From positions 1,302,001 to 1,366,000 of the forward strand of contig NZ_JAUSYS010000001.1 in assembly GCF_030817015.1 (NCBI RefSeq): a stretch of DNA of 64,000 bases, in the 5' to 3' direction. The notes beneath the pieces are model-generated. The model worked only from the letters and a program-made list of their open reading frames with translations. It was not told where the DNA came from and did no database searches. Shown in pieces: positions 7,581 through 15,816 of this stretch. This stretch comes from Arthrobacter sp. V1I7. Its GTDB lineage: Bacteria > Actinomycetota > Actinomycetes > Actinomycetales > Micrococcaceae. Both the position numbers and the translations under genes were made by a program. Positions within the stretch are counted from its first letter, which is position 1. Every line of letters starts with the position of its first letter.

Positions 7581-9377
7581 ATGACAGAGACACTTTTTGG
7601 CGGACCCACCCTTCCTCCCGCGTATCCCGAGCGGGCAGCCTGGGGCACCGCGCCGAAGCTCCGTGCGTGGCAGCAGGAAGCCCTCGACAGCTATTTCAGC
7701 ACGAACCCGAAAGACTTCCTCGCGGTCGCTACGCCGGGGGCCGGCAAGACGACCTTCGCGCTCCGGGTCGCATCCATGCTGATCGAGGCCGGCGCCATCA
7801 ACCGCGTCACCATCGTGGCCCCGACCGACCACCTCAAGCGCCAGTGGGCCGACGCCGCCGCGAAGGTCGGGATCGCCATCGATCCGAACTTCAAGAACGC
7901 CGACGGCCAGCACGGCCGCGGCTTCATCGGCGTCGCGGTCACCTACGCGCAGGTGGCCAGCAAGCCGATGCTGCACCGCGCCAAGACCGAAGCGGCCCGG
8001 ACGCTTGTCATCCTCGACGAAATCCACCACGGGGGTGAGGCCCTGTCCTGGGGCGACGGACTTCGCGAGGCCTTCGAGCCGGCGGCCCGCCGGCTCTCCC
8101 TGACCGGCACGCCGTTTCGGTCCGACACCTCACCGATCCCGTTCGTGGAATACGTCCAGGACCGAGACGGCATCCGCCGGTCCAAGGCGGACTACACCTA
8201 CGGCTACGGCAAGGCGCTGCGGGACCACGTGGTGCGTCCTGTCATGTTCATGGCCTACTCCGGGCAGATGCGCTGGCGCACCAGCGGCGGCGAGGAGATG
8301 GCCGCCTCGCTCGGCGAAGCCGTCACCAAGGACGTCACTTCCCAGGCCTGGCGCACCGCGCTGAACCCCACGGGCGAATGGATCCCGGCCGTGCTGGCCG
8401 GGGCGGACAAACGGCTCAGCGAAGTGCGCCGCACCGTTCCCGACGCCGGCGGGCTGGTCATCGCTACGGACCACGATGACGCCCGCGCCTACGCCGGGCA
8501 GCTGAAACGCATCACCGGCGAGTCCCCCACGGTCATCCTCTCCGACGACGCCAAGGCGTCCAGCAAGATCGAGGAGTTCACTGCCAGCGAGAAGCGCTGG
8601 ATGGTGGCTGTGCGGATGGTCTCCGAAGGTGTGGACGTTCCGCGGCTGTCCGTCGGGGTCTATGCGACCTCCACGTCCACGCCGCTGTTCTTCGCCCAGG
8701 CGGTGGGGCGCTTCGTGCGTGCCCGCAAGCGCGGCGAGACGGCGTCGGTGTTCCTGCCCTCCGTGCCGCAGCTGATGGCGCTGGCGAACTCGATGGAGGC
8801 GGAGCGGGACCACGCCCTGGACCGCCCGGAGAAGGAAGACGGCGACGGCCTCTTCAACCCGGAGGATTCGCTGCTGGACGAGGCGAACCGCGAGGAGAAA
8901 GCCTCCGACAGCCTCACCAAGGGCAAGTTCGAGGCCCTGGATTCGCAGGCCTCCTTTGACCGCGTCCTGTTCGACGGCGGTGAGTTCGGCACCGGAGGCG
9001 AGGTCGGCTCGGAGGATGAGCTTGATTTCCTCGGGATTCCCGGCCTGCTCGACGCCGAACAGGTCGGCACGCTGCTGCGCCAGCGCCAGCACGAGCAGCT
9101 GAACCGCAAGAACCAGCGCGCCCCGCAGGCTGCCGCCCCGCCTGCGGCTGGTTCTGCTGCTGGCGCAGCGGTGCCGGACCACCGGATGCTGATGGACCTG
9201 CGCACCGAGCTGGCCAAGAACGTCGCAGCCTGGTCCGCCAGGACCGGGACGCCGCACGGGGTTGTCCACACCAAGCTCAGGACGGTCTGCGGCGGCCCGC
9301 CAGTCGCACAGGCCGACGAGGAGCAGCTCCAGACGCGGCTGCGGAAGCTCCAGGATTGGTTCATCGGCCGGAAGTAG
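7581..9377 (+). CDS. DEAD/DEAH-box (superfamily 2) helicase
   Basis: The 598-residue protein has the ordered SF2 motifs: Walker A ATPGAGKTT (residues 50-58), DEAH-type motif II as DEIHH (146-150), motif III-like LTGTPFRS near 174, and motif VI QAVGRFVRARKR near 372-384. About 200 residues follow that are charged and end in a coiled-coil-like, Gln/Arg-rich tail. It resembles the XPB/UvsW-like helicases found as single genes in Actinobacteria and is likely to unwind nucleic acid with ATP, but the substrate is unknown. The start is fixed by GGAGGG eight bases upstream. It is the last core gene before the accessory patch. Confidence 0.88.
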   Translation: MTETLFGGPTLPPAYPERAAWGTAPKLRAWQQEALDSYFSTNPKDFLAVATPGAGKTTFALRVASMLIEAGAINRVTIVAPTDHLKRQWADAAAKVGIAIDPNFKNADGQHGRGFIGVAVTYAQVASKPMLHRAKTEAARTLVILDEIHHGGEALSWGDGLREAFEPAARRLSLTGTPFRSDTSPIPFVEYVQDRDGIRRSKADYTYGYGKALRDHVVRPVMFMAYSGQMRWRTSGGEEMAASLGEAVTKDVTSQAWRTALNPTGEWIPAVLAGADKRLSEVRRTVPDAGGLVIATDHDDARAYAGQLKRITGESPTVILSDDAKASSKIEEFTASEKRWMVAVRMVSEGVDVPRLSVGVYATSTSTPLFFAQAVGRFVRARKRGETASVFLPSVPQLMALANSMEAERDHALDRPEKEDGDGLFNPEDSLLDEANREEKASDSLTKGKFEALDSQASFDRVLFDGGEFGTGGEVGSEDELDFLGIPGLLDAEQVGTLLRQRQHEQLNRKNQRAPQAAAPPAAGSAAGAAVPDHRMLMDLRTELAKNVAAWSARTGTPHGVVHTKLRTVCGGPPVAQADEEQLQTRLRKLQDWFIGRK

Positions 9378-9465
9378 CCGCGCTGCGGTGACGTGCGGCA
9401 TGGGAAGCCTGCCTAGCTGAACTCTCATCGACGCCGGTTCGCAGCACAGCCCGGATTCCATTTTT

Positions 9466-9500
9466 TGTGGAGTCTGACGATAAATGGCGGCGTTCTGCGA
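9466..9500 (+). repeat. Insertion-element-end-like block (TGT...CGATAAATGGCGG)
   Basis: CGATAAATGGCGG at 9478-9490 is identical to the inner part (15728-15740, minus strand) of the end repeat near 15.77 kb. It reads inward to the right, starting at TGTGG. Probably a relic. Confidence 0.35.
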
Positions 9501-10124
9501 TCGCTTGGTGTCGCTCAAAGGGGGATGGGACGTGACTCGAGCGTTCTCTTTTATGGGCTAGCCAAGCGTGGATGACCTTCAGAAGGGGCCCGCGCGGCAG
9601 GAGCAGCAGCGAATACGTTGGCGTGCCGGTGGAGTCCCTCGGCCCAGCAGGTTATTGACGGTTGGCTGGTCTGAACTGAAGCCGTAGTCGGAGTGGGCCG
9701 GCCGCTCGATCAGTTCCTGTTGAGGCCGAATTTGCGGTCATCAGAGCCGCCTTGTAGTGGGATAGATTCCTTGGACCTCAGACAGGGCAGCACGCAGCAC
9801 GCCAGTCGGCGTAGCGTGGATCCGTCCACCATGTCGCGCAGTTGGTGGTAGGTGAGCAGCACGCCGTCGAACCCTGGGAAGTGGACCTTTGTCCCGGTCG
9901 GCGATCGCCAACACAGGCATGTGCGCGGCGCTGGCAGAGCCGGTACGCCTCAGTGCGCTCTACGGCCAAGGTGCCTCCAGCCGGTCCCTTGATGAGTACA
10001 CGCCTCTGCGAGGCGACAGATATGGGGCTCAGGTCCTTGGCTGTTGGACGGTTCAGCAGTTGAGCCTCAGGGTCGATCGCACTGCTTGGCGTCTACCGGG
10101 AAATGAGCTTTGCGCCGTTGCGAC

Positions 10125-10185
10125 TGTTAGCCGGGAATGGCGGTTAAAATCGCAGCTGAGAGTGGCGGTTTTGCAATCCCGTTAG
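10125..10185 (+). repeat. Insertion-element-end-like block with two TGGCGGTT modules
   Basis: It begins TGTTAGCCGGGAATGGCGG and carries TGGCGGTT at 10138-10145 and again at 10163-10170. Repeated short modules behind a TGT terminus are typical of IS21-family ends. No transposase gene is attached. Confidence 0.35.
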
Positions 10186-10196
10186 GGGAATGTGGA

Positions 10197-10233
10197 GAGG
10201 CGGCCGACCACCCAAAGAGTGGTCGGCCGCCTC
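10197..10233 (-). terminator. Strong hairpin terminator
   Basis: A perfect 15-bp stem (GAGGCGGCCGACCAC) closes on a 7-base CCAAAGA loop, about 25 bases beyond the stop of the minus-strand gene at 10259. A short T-run lies on its right side, so it may work in both directions. Confidence 0.75.
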
Positions 10234-10258
10234 GGCCTTTTACTGCGGTTGCTCGAGG

Positions 10259-11323
10259 TTATGGGGCTGAATTGACCACCGAGGTCTGGACTGCGGTCCA
10301 GGCGGTCGCTGTTCCGGCTGGGAAGGTCTCGCCGGCTGTCAGCGCGACCACCCGTTCTCCAATCAGCAGCCCGGTGGCGGGATCGATGATGATGTCCGTC
10401 CGGGTTTCTCTGTTCGGATGCTCGATACCGATCGCTGTGCCTACCTTGCCGTCAAGGTTCGCTTCCCTGTCGACGACGGTGACTCCGGGAATGAGCGCGG
10501 CCGCTTTGTACAATGCAGCGCGAAGGTCGGCCGGGACGACTCCGCTCCGCAGGGCAGCCGCGATGCTATCTAGGGTTTCGGCCTCCAGCCTGCCTTGCTT
10601 GCCTCGCTGTCGAATTGTCTCCAGCAGTGCTTGGGGGTCGCGGGGCAGATTCTTCACGCCTTCCTCTAAAGGCAAGCCGGCGAACAGCAGCCGGGGTTCT
10701 CCGTAGAAGTTCCCCCCCGGTGCCCGCAGCAGTTCTCCCGTCCTGAGGGGGTTGTCAGACTGGGACTGTTGGTATTTGGTCGCCTCCGCCTTGGCTTCCT
10801 CGCTGAAGAAGGTCGTTGGGATGCGTGCTTCGCGGTTCCAGATCCATTCCGCTGCATGGTCGGCGGGGACGTAGAGATGGTCCAAGGACTTGTCCAGCCA
10901 CTCTACCGAACGGCCGCCTGCTCCAGGGTCCCCCAATGCGACGCCAGCGGCGTAGACGGCCGTGGTATCAATCTTCAGGTACTGGCCGGGTCCCAGCATC
11001 GGGTCGGAGGTCTGGATGGTTGCTGCCGCTGCGTTGTTCAGGACCTCGGCTGCTTCTGCGGTTACTCCCGGACCACTGGGCCTGACTACATCTGCCACTA
11101 CGATTCCCCCCACGAGCAGAGCCGCAGCTGCCGAAGCGATCAGGACACGGCGCCGGAAGCGGATCGGAGTCACCTTGGCTGGGGCGTGCGTGATGGTCGG
11201 TGCCTCGGGACGGTAGTCGGAACTGATCTTGGACATGAGCTTGTTGCGGCCGCGGGCCAACGTGGCCGGCGGGGCGGAGCCGATGTCGCTACGCATTTCG
11301 CGGAGCAGCTGCAAGTCGTTCAT
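10259..11323 (-). CDS. CU044_5270-like membrane protein, partner of the ECF sigma gene
   Basis: The protein of 354 residues starts at MNDLQLLREMRSDIG; a longer frame upstream merely reads through the sigma gene's end. A basic N-terminal cytoplasmic part is followed by one hydrophobic segment (LIASAAAALLVGGIVVADVV, about residues 61-80) and a long extracytoplasmic region. Proteins of this shape are encoded directly after ECF sigma genes in many Actinobacteria and may act as anti-sigma or signal-sensing partners; that role is inferred from position. Its start lies within the normal end of the upstream sigma gene, so the pair would be coupled. The terminator at 10197-10233 closes the unit. Confidence 0.75.
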   Translation of the reverse strand: MNDLQLLREMRSDIGSAPPATLARGRNKLMSKISSDYRPEAPTITHAPAKVTPIRFRRRVLIASAAAALLVGGIVVADVVRPSGPGVTAEAAEVLNNAAAATIQTSDPMLGPGQYLKIDTTAVYAAGVALGDPGAGGRSVEWLDKSLDHLYVPADHAAEWIWNREARIPTTFFSEEAKAEATKYQQSQSDNPLRTGELLRAPGGNFYGEPRLLFAGLPLEEGVKNLPRDPQALLETIRQRGKQGRLEAETLDSIAAALRSGVVPADLRAALYKAAALIPGVTVVDREANLDGKVGTAIGIEHPNRETRTDIIIDPATGLLIGERVVALTAGETFPAGTATAWTAVQTSVVNSAP

Positions 11324-11884
11324 GGTCGTTCTCCGTTTCATCAAGTATTTCGAGGTTGAGCCGGGTTCGCAGTGTTCGGCGGGCACGGTTCAAGCGGGAC
11401 CGCACGGTTCCCACCGAACCTCCATGGCCAGGGCGATGCCTTCGTAAGTCAGGTCTGCCCAGGCATAGAGCAGCAACGTTTCGCGGTCGATGGCAGCCAT
11501 GGACTTCAGGGTGCCGGCGATGCGCCCGGTCGCCACAACGGCGTCCGCCTGGGCGGCAATCCTGTCCGAGGCATCGGCCACGGCTTCCCGTGAAGCCGCT
11601 TTCGCCGCGGTTTTCAGCATCTTGGCTTCGGCCCGGTGGTGCCGCCGGAGCAGATTCGTGGCGATGCCGAACAGCCAGGGCCGGGCGTCGTCCCTGCCGA
11701 GGTCGTAGGTTTCGAGTTGTTCCCAGGCGACCAGAAAGGTTTCGGACGTGACGTCGTCGGCGGCGAAGTCGCCGGCCCTTCTGGCGGCGTATCTATAAAT
11801 GACTGAGGCGTGTTTGTCGTACAACTCCCCGAAAACTGCGGGGCTGTCCCGGGACCGCCTGATGATGTCGTTGTCTGTGCTCAC
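11289..11884 (-). pseudogene. ECF sigma factor, frameshifted in region 4
   Basis: From GTG 11884 the frame encodes sigma region 2 (FGELYDKHASVIYRYAARR, then DDVTSETFLVAW) and the linker. In region 4 it reads YEGIALAMEVRWEPCGPA and stops at 11390. In the next frame the sequence GTVRSRLNRARRTLRTRL, exactly what should follow MEVPV, continues to a TAG at 11289-11291. One base, most simply a C in a Pro codon, is missing near 11414-11416. As read, the factor lacks the helix that contacts the -35 element and should be inactive. The repaired gene would overlap the start of the membrane partner, the normal coupled arrangement. Sequencing error is the alternative. Confidence 0.8.
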
Positions 11885-11998
11885 ACTATGTATTGCCCGT
11901 TCCCCGCAATAGAGTTCACGGTGACTTCCGCTGTATGGGCTTGGGGTCCCTGATCGGGAGGAAAACCAAGCCTATCTGGGGTCGCAGGCGAAAAGATT

Positions 11999-12043
11999 TG
12001 TGAATCGCAGCGGTAGATGGCGGCTTTTTCGCAGCGCTACATG
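11999..12043 (+). repeat. Inverted repeat, left copy (TGTGAATCGCAGCGGTA...)
   Basis: The first 17 bases are identical to the inverted copy at 15760-15776, and 35 of the first 45 positions agree. It contains a TGGCGG module and points rightward. It could be the left end of an IS21-like or non-autonomous element, or a shared upstream element of the two sigma operons. Confidence 0.6.
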
Positions 12044-12134
12044 CGCCCCTGGCCGCCCCGTTAGCCAATCCCCGAGGGGCGACGGGAGCATTCAAAGTTT
12101 GGGCTTGGATCCGTGCGCAGTCGTGCGTGAGATA

Positions 12135-12140
12135 TATACT
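12135..12140 (+). promoter_or_regulatory. -10 element (TATACT)
   Basis: A near-consensus TATACT lies exactly six bases before the ATG at 12147, arguing for a leaderless mRNA that starts with the small peptide. Confidence 0.5.
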
Positions 12141-12146
12141 CCGAAC

Positions 12147-12221
12147 ATGCCAATCACGCGCCTCAACCGAGGCATCCACGCCCAGCCGTCCGGCCTCGAG
12201 CAGTACGGGGGCGATCTGTGA
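12147..12221 (+). CDS. Possible 24-residue leader peptide
   Basis: MPITRLNRGIHAQPSGLEQY continues for four more residues (GGDL) and its TGA overlaps the GTG start of the DUF808 gene (GTGA). A TATACT element six bases before the ATG makes it a good leaderless start. The peptide has no recognised domain. It may simply deliver ribosomes to the DUF808 start by coupling. It is short, so chance cannot be excluded. Confidence 0.4.
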   Translation: MPITRLNRGIHAQPSGLEQYGGDL

Positions 12222-13243
12222 GCGGCGGTCTCGTCGCCCTGCTGGACGACGTCGCAGCCCTGGCCCGCATAGCTGCCGCGTCCGTGGACGACGTCGCTGC
12301 GGGAGCCGCCAAGGCAGGGGCCAAGGCCGCCGGCGTGGTAATCGACGACGCCGCCGTCACCCCGCAGTACGTGTCCGGGGCGGACCCGTCTCGCGAACTG
12401 CCGATGATCAAGCGGATCTTCTGGGGTTCGCTCCGAAACAAACTGTTGATCATCCTGCCGGCGCTGCTGCTCGTCAGCGCCTTCGTCCCATGGGCCATCC
12501 CGTTCATCCTCATGCTGGGCGGCACCTACCTCTGCTACGAGGGTGCCGAAAAGGTCTGGCACAAGCTCCGCGGCCACCACTCCGCGGACGAAGATGCGCC
12601 GGCAGTCGAACGGGGCCCCGAGGCGGAGGCGAAGGTGACCAAGGGCGCCATCACCACCGACTTCATCCTGTCCTGCGAGATCATGGTCATCTCGATGAAC
12701 GAGGTGGCCGACGAGTCCTTGTGGGTCCGGGCGCTCATCCTGGTCGTAGTGGCCCTCGTGATCACGGTGCTCGTGTACGGTGCCGTCGCGCTCATCGTCA
12801 AGATGGATGACGTCGGCCTGCACCTGGCCGCTAAGGATTCCGCGGGTTCCCGGCGCTTCGGCGAGCTGCTCGTCAAGGGGATGCCCTCGGTGCTGGCGGC
12901 GATAACCTTCGTCGGGACGATCGCCATGCTTTGGGTTGGTGGTCACATCATGCTGCAGGGGGCGTACGACCTCGGCTGGCACGCGCCGTATGACTTGGTC
13001 CATGTCCTGGAGACACCTTTCACCGGAATCCCGGTGGTGGGCGGCTTCCTGGCCTGGCTCGTGAACACCCTGTGCTCAGCCGTCCTCGGAGTCGCCTGGG
13101 GCCTCGGCGTCATGGCTATCGTGCACCCGCTGCTAAAAGTACTGCCGTTCGGCAAAAAGAAGGGCGGGCACGAGGAGGGCGACATCCGCGCCGAACTTGC
13201 CGGCTATCGGCCGACGAAACATAACGTCGATCCCTCCTCTTAG
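12218..13243 (+). CDS. DUF808 family inner-membrane protein (YedI-like)
   Basis: The 341-residue protein begins MSGGLVALLDDVAALAR and then VDDVAAGAAKAGAKAAGVVIDD, the hallmark of DUF808/YedI proteins. Several hydrophobic segments follow (about residues 72-105, 160-195, 228-250 and 270-305). E. coli YedI is an inner-membrane protein without an assigned function; the same applies here. The GTG start overlaps the stop of a putative leader peptide. It sits alone inside the 3.8-kb segment bounded by inverted repeats and converges on the DUF1772 gene. Confidence 0.85.
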   Translation: MSGGLVALLDDVAALARIAAASVDDVAAGAAKAGAKAAGVVIDDAAVTPQYVSGADPSRELPMIKRIFWGSLRNKLLIILPALLLVSAFVPWAIPFILMLGGTYLCYEGAEKVWHKLRGHHSADEDAPAVERGPEAEAKVTKGAITTDFILSCEIMVISMNEVADESLWVRALILVVVALVITVLVYGAVALIVKMDDVGLHLAAKDSAGSRRFGELLVKGMPSVLAAITFVGTIAMLWVGGHIMLQGAYDLGWHAPYDLVHVLETPFTGIPVVGGFLAWLVNTLCSAVLGVAWGLGVMAIVHPLLKVLPFGKKKGGHEEGDIRAELAGYRPTKHNVDPSS

Positions 13244-13383
13244 CTCGTACCCACCGGGTTTTCAGCCTCAGTCGGCTGTCTTGAAACCTGTTGTTTTTCG
13301 AGGCAGCAGCCAGCATGTATCCACGCCAGCTGCTGTCTCTGTTGGTCGCACCTTCACCGGACATTTGGGCACTATGAGTGCGG

Positions 13384-13830
13384 CTAGGCAATGCTCCCTG
13401 TGTTCCTAAACCAGTGTGTGCCAGCCACGAGCACTGCCGCTGTGGCTAGTGCGGCGCGCACCGTGTTTGAAGCCGTCCAGCGGCGGCGGTAAACCGCCCA
13501 GAAGGTCGCGCCTTCTCGTTCAAGCCGCCGGTTGAGTGGGACGTTGACCCCCAGGGTAACTATCGTGCTGGCGAGTGACGCTCCTGCAACGACCAGGTCG
13601 GTGAGGGCTCCGCGCGGCGCTGCTGTTACGGCTAAACCAATGGCCGCAGCCGCTGACGATCCGAAGAGCAGGATGAACGGGCCGCGTTCGGCCGCTCGAT
13701 TGATGCTAACCATTGCGGCGGTGGCATCCTGTTCATCGAGGCGTCCAAGCGCCGGCATGACCATTGTTGAAAATGCTGCGTATACACCGCCAACCAGCCC
13801 GGCCCCTACAACTGTGGCGACCTGAATCAT
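13384..13830 (-). CDS. DUF1772 (anthrone-oxygenase-like) membrane protein
   Basis: The protein has 148 residues and four hydrophobic segments (residues about 1-25, 50-70, 75-100 and 120-140), and the N-terminal VVGAGLVGGVYAAFSTMVMPAL is typical of DUF1772. Some fungal members are called anthrone oxygenases, but bacterial ones have no established substrate. Its ATG overlaps the stop of the NmrA-like gene by four bases, so they form an operon. The AraC-type gene diverges upstream, which suggests it controls both. Confidence 0.8.
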   Translation of the reverse strand: MIQVATVVGAGLVGGVYAAFSTMVMPALGRLDEQDATAAMVSINRAAERGPFILLFGSSAAAAIGLAVTAAPRGALTDLVVAGASLASTIVTLGVNVPLNRRLEREGATFWAVYRRRWTASNTVRAALATAAVLVAGTHWFRNTGSIA

Positions 13831-14633
13831 GACCAGGCCCCGGAGTTTGCAGTCCGGCGCGCGTATGCGTTGAGCGGTGATGCGGGTCGGCCTAGGAGTC
13901 GTTCAATCCCGTCGGCCAGTGAGGCGTTTCGCCCATCGAGGATCTCCGTGAAGAGGCGCCCAAGTGGCTCCGCTTCTTGTGCTGGTACTCCATCGGCGGC
14001 GAGATCGTCGACGAAGGTCTGAACGCTGACCTCCTCAAAGATGACCGGACGATCGTGGGCATCGGCGAGAACGGCGGCGGCCTGAGCGAAGGTCAGCAGT
14101 TCAGGACCTGATAGTTCGTAAGTGGCATTCTCGGGCGGTGTTTGGGTCAGGGCGACGACCACGGCGTCGGCTACGTCGTCAAGATCGACGAATGCCTCAG
14201 GAACGTCAGGGGCTGGTAGCCGCAGTCGACCGCGGCGGACGGGGCCGGCGAGGAAGTGCTCGGAGAAGTTCTGCTGGAACCATGAACAGCGCAAAACCGT
14301 CGTTGGCACGCCGCCCTCGCGGAGGGCCGCCTCGCTCTCACGGGCCCTCTCCTCACCCCGGCCTGAGAGCAGCACAAGCCGCTCGAAGCCTTCCGTGGCC
14401 GATACTTGGCCGAGGGCTCTCATCTTTGCAGGTACTCCAGGGAAGGCAAGGTCGGGGGTGAAACAGACGTACGCGGCGGAGGCGCCGCCTAGGGGGTCGG
14501 CCCAGGTTGAGCTGTCATCCCAGTCGAAGCCGGTGCGGCGTGAAGCGGGCCGCGCGGGTAGCGCGGCGGCGGTCAGGCGGTCAAGAACGCGGGAGCCGGA
14601 GCGTCCGGCACCGCCGAGAATGAGAGTAGTCAT
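13827..14633 (-). CDS. NmrA-like NAD(P)-binding protein (atypical short-chain dehydrogenase)
   Basis: This 268-residue protein starts at MTTLILGGAGRSGSRVLDRL, a Rossmann nucleotide-binding segment with a GGxGxxG motif. It then follows the NmrA/NAD(P)H-azoreductase-like pattern, including VLRCSWFQQNF near residue 110 and a typical YELSGPELLTFAQAAA stretch in the C-terminal half. The family includes NAD(P)H-dependent reductases and redox sensors; the substrate is unknown. The start inside the longer open frame was chosen because it begins exactly at the Rossmann strand. It is divergent from an AraC-type regulator 72 bases away and overlaps the DUF1772 gene downstream. Confidence 0.87.
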   Translation of the reverse strand: MTTLILGGAGRSGSRVLDRLTAAALPARPASRRTGFDWDDSSTWADPLGGASAAYVCFTPDLAFPGVPAKMRALGQVSATEGFERLVLLSGRGEERARESEAALREGGVPTTVLRCSWFQQNFSEHFLAGPVRRGRLRLPAPDVPEAFVDLDDVADAVVVALTQTPPENATYELSGPELLTFAQAAAVLADAHDRPVIFEEVSVQTFVDDLAADGVPAQEAEPLGRLFTEILDGRNASLADGIERLLGRPASPLNAYARRTANSGAWS

Positions 14634-14705
14634 GCATCCAGTAAACCGGCGAGACAGTAGACGTGTAATGGGCAAGACTCCGCAAAACCTTTGCCATCGT
14701 CTAAA

Positions 14706-15653
14706 ATGTCTGATGTGGACCCCCTCACACATTTCCTCGACGGCCCTCGCGCGGCCGGTGCGTTCGCTCTCTCAATGCATATGAGCCCCCCTTGGGGGAT
14801 CAATGTCTGCGACAAAGCCGCTCTCACTGTCCTCGCAGTTACCTCTGGGCAGACCCGCGTCAACGGCTCGCTGCTCGAAGCAGGCGACGTGGCCCTCATA
14901 CGCGGCCCTGAGCCCTACAGTGTGACCGATGCTGCCGCCAGCGCACCCTCGATCGAGATCGGCCCGGGCCAGCACTGCACCGCCCTCGATGGCCGGGACC
15001 TCCGCGACGAACTCCGGCACGGCATCCGCCGATGGGGCAACGCCGCAAACGGAGAGACGGTGCTGCTCATCGGCACGTACGAACGCGCAGACGAGGCTGG
15101 TGGTCTCGTCATTCGCGCCCTGCCCCGACTCGCCATCGTGCCGCGCGAACGTGCCGACGGCGCCCTTGTCAGCCTGCTCGCGCGGGAGCTCGCGCACGAT
15201 GACCCCGCCGCTCAGGTAGTCGTCGATAGACTGCTCGACGTGCTCGTCGTCAGCACCATCCGTCGCTGGGTCAATAGTCCCGACCGCCCTGCGGAGGCTA
15301 CCTGGCTCACCTGCAATGATCCGTTAGTGGTGCTCGCCCTCGAGTGCCTCCACGCAGAACCCGCAGCACCCTGGACAGTGGAGAGTCTTGCCCGCCGGGT
15401 GAACACCTCGCGCGCCTCACTCGCCGCCCGCTTCCGGACCAGCGTCGGGGAGCCACCAATGACCTACCTCACCCGCTGGCGCCTCACGCTCGCCGGCGAT
15501 CTGCTCCAGGCTCCTGACGCCACAGTGTCACGAGTCGCCCGCAGTGTCGGCTACGACAACGCCTACGCGTTCAGTACAGCTTTCAAGCGCCAGGTAGGCA
15601 AGACACCGACAGAGTTTCGCCAACGCCGCCCCGCACTATCGCCAGGACTGTGA
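14706..15653 (+). CDS. AraC-family transcriptional regulator (cupin + HTH)
   Basis: The protein has 315 residues. Residues about 10-190 resemble an AraC-type cupin sensor domain. The C-terminal 100 residues form the double helix-turn-helix, with MTYLTRWRLTLAGDLLQ and VARSVGYDNAYAFSTAFKRQ followed by KTPTEFRQRR. Such regulators often control the divergently transcribed oxidoreductase gene, here the NmrA-like gene, so the 72-bp intergenic region should hold its operator. The start MSDVDPLTHFLDG was preferred to one five codons upstream because it begins the conserved domain. Confidence 0.9.
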   Translation: MSDVDPLTHFLDGPRAAGAFALSMHMSPPWGINVCDKAALTVLAVTSGQTRVNGSLLEAGDVALIRGPEPYSVTDAAASAPSIEIGPGQHCTALDGRDLRDELRHGIRRWGNAANGETVLLIGTYERADEAGGLVIRALPRLAIVPRERADGALVSLLARELAHDDPAAQVVVDRLLDVLVVSTIRRWVNSPDRPAEATWLTCNDPLVVLALECLHAEPAAPWTVESLARRVNTSRASLAARFRTSVGEPPMTYLTRWRLTLAGDLLQAPDATVSRVARSVGYDNAYAFSTAFKRQVGKTPTEFRQRRPALSPGL

Positions 15654-15731
15654 GCGCCTCCCGGTCCATACGCCGAAGAAACGACCTGCGTCAATGACGC
15701 CCACTGAAGGGTCCTTGGACGGGCATCCCGC

Positions 15732-15776
15732 CATTTATCGCTGACAGAACAACGCCAAATACCGCTGCGATTCACA
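15732..15776 (-). repeat. Inverted repeat, right copy (TGTGAATCGCAGCGGTA...)
   Basis: Reverse-strand partner of the copy at 11999; 17 identical terminal bases at 15760-15776 and 35 of 45 overall. It also carries CGATAAATGGCGG. The pair faces inward around a 3,778-base segment. Confidence 0.6.
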
Positions 15777-15804
15777 CCTCTTTTGAACTTTTTTCGTCCC
15801 TGTG

Positions 15805-15810
15805 TAACCT
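15805..15810 (+). promoter_or_regulatory. -10 element (TAACCT) for the second ECF sigma gene
   Basis: TAACCT lies six bases before the ATG at 15817, consistent with a leaderless start. The inverted repeat ends 28 bases further upstream. Confidence 0.35.
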
Positions 15811-15816
15811 TTTGGG

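Larger units (their letters stand above)
9378..10258. other. Long stretch without a convincing gene; possible mobile-element debris
   Basis: About 880 bases with lower GC than the flanks and no open frame with good codon usage. It contains an insertion-element-end-like block at 9466-9500, another with two TGGCGGTT modules at 10125-10185, and a perfect terminator hairpin at 10197-10233. The minus strand near 9780-9930 encodes short protein-like pieces in shifting frames, for example LLTYHQLRDMVDGSTLRRLA, that could be the remains of a gene; I cannot name it. Confidence 0.5.
11885..12217. other. Intergenic region between divergent sigma and DUF808 units
   Basis: Contains the sigma gene's upstream region, the 45-bp end-like repeat beginning at 11999, a TATACT -10 element at 12135-12140, and a possible 24-codon leader peptide (12147-12221) that runs into the DUF808 start. 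Nothing else is evident. Confidence 0.55.

Noticed and set aside
7581..9377. DUF3039 plus helicase considered as a two-gene defence system
   Set aside because: The arrangement is common in actinobacterial cores, no nuclease or other defence domain is attached, and the genes do not overlap. It looks like housekeeping.
9778..9969. Minus-strand protein-like pieces (for example LLTYHQLRDMVDG) suggesting a regulator or antitoxin-like gene
   Set aside because: The pieces lie in different frames and I cannot assign a family; not enough to call a pseudogene.
9842..10185. Two overlapping plus-strand open frames of 73-98 codons after the helicase gene
   Set aside because: No ribosome site, no family similarity I recognise, irregular codon use, and they run into the repeat block at 10125. 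More likely chance frames in decayed DNA.
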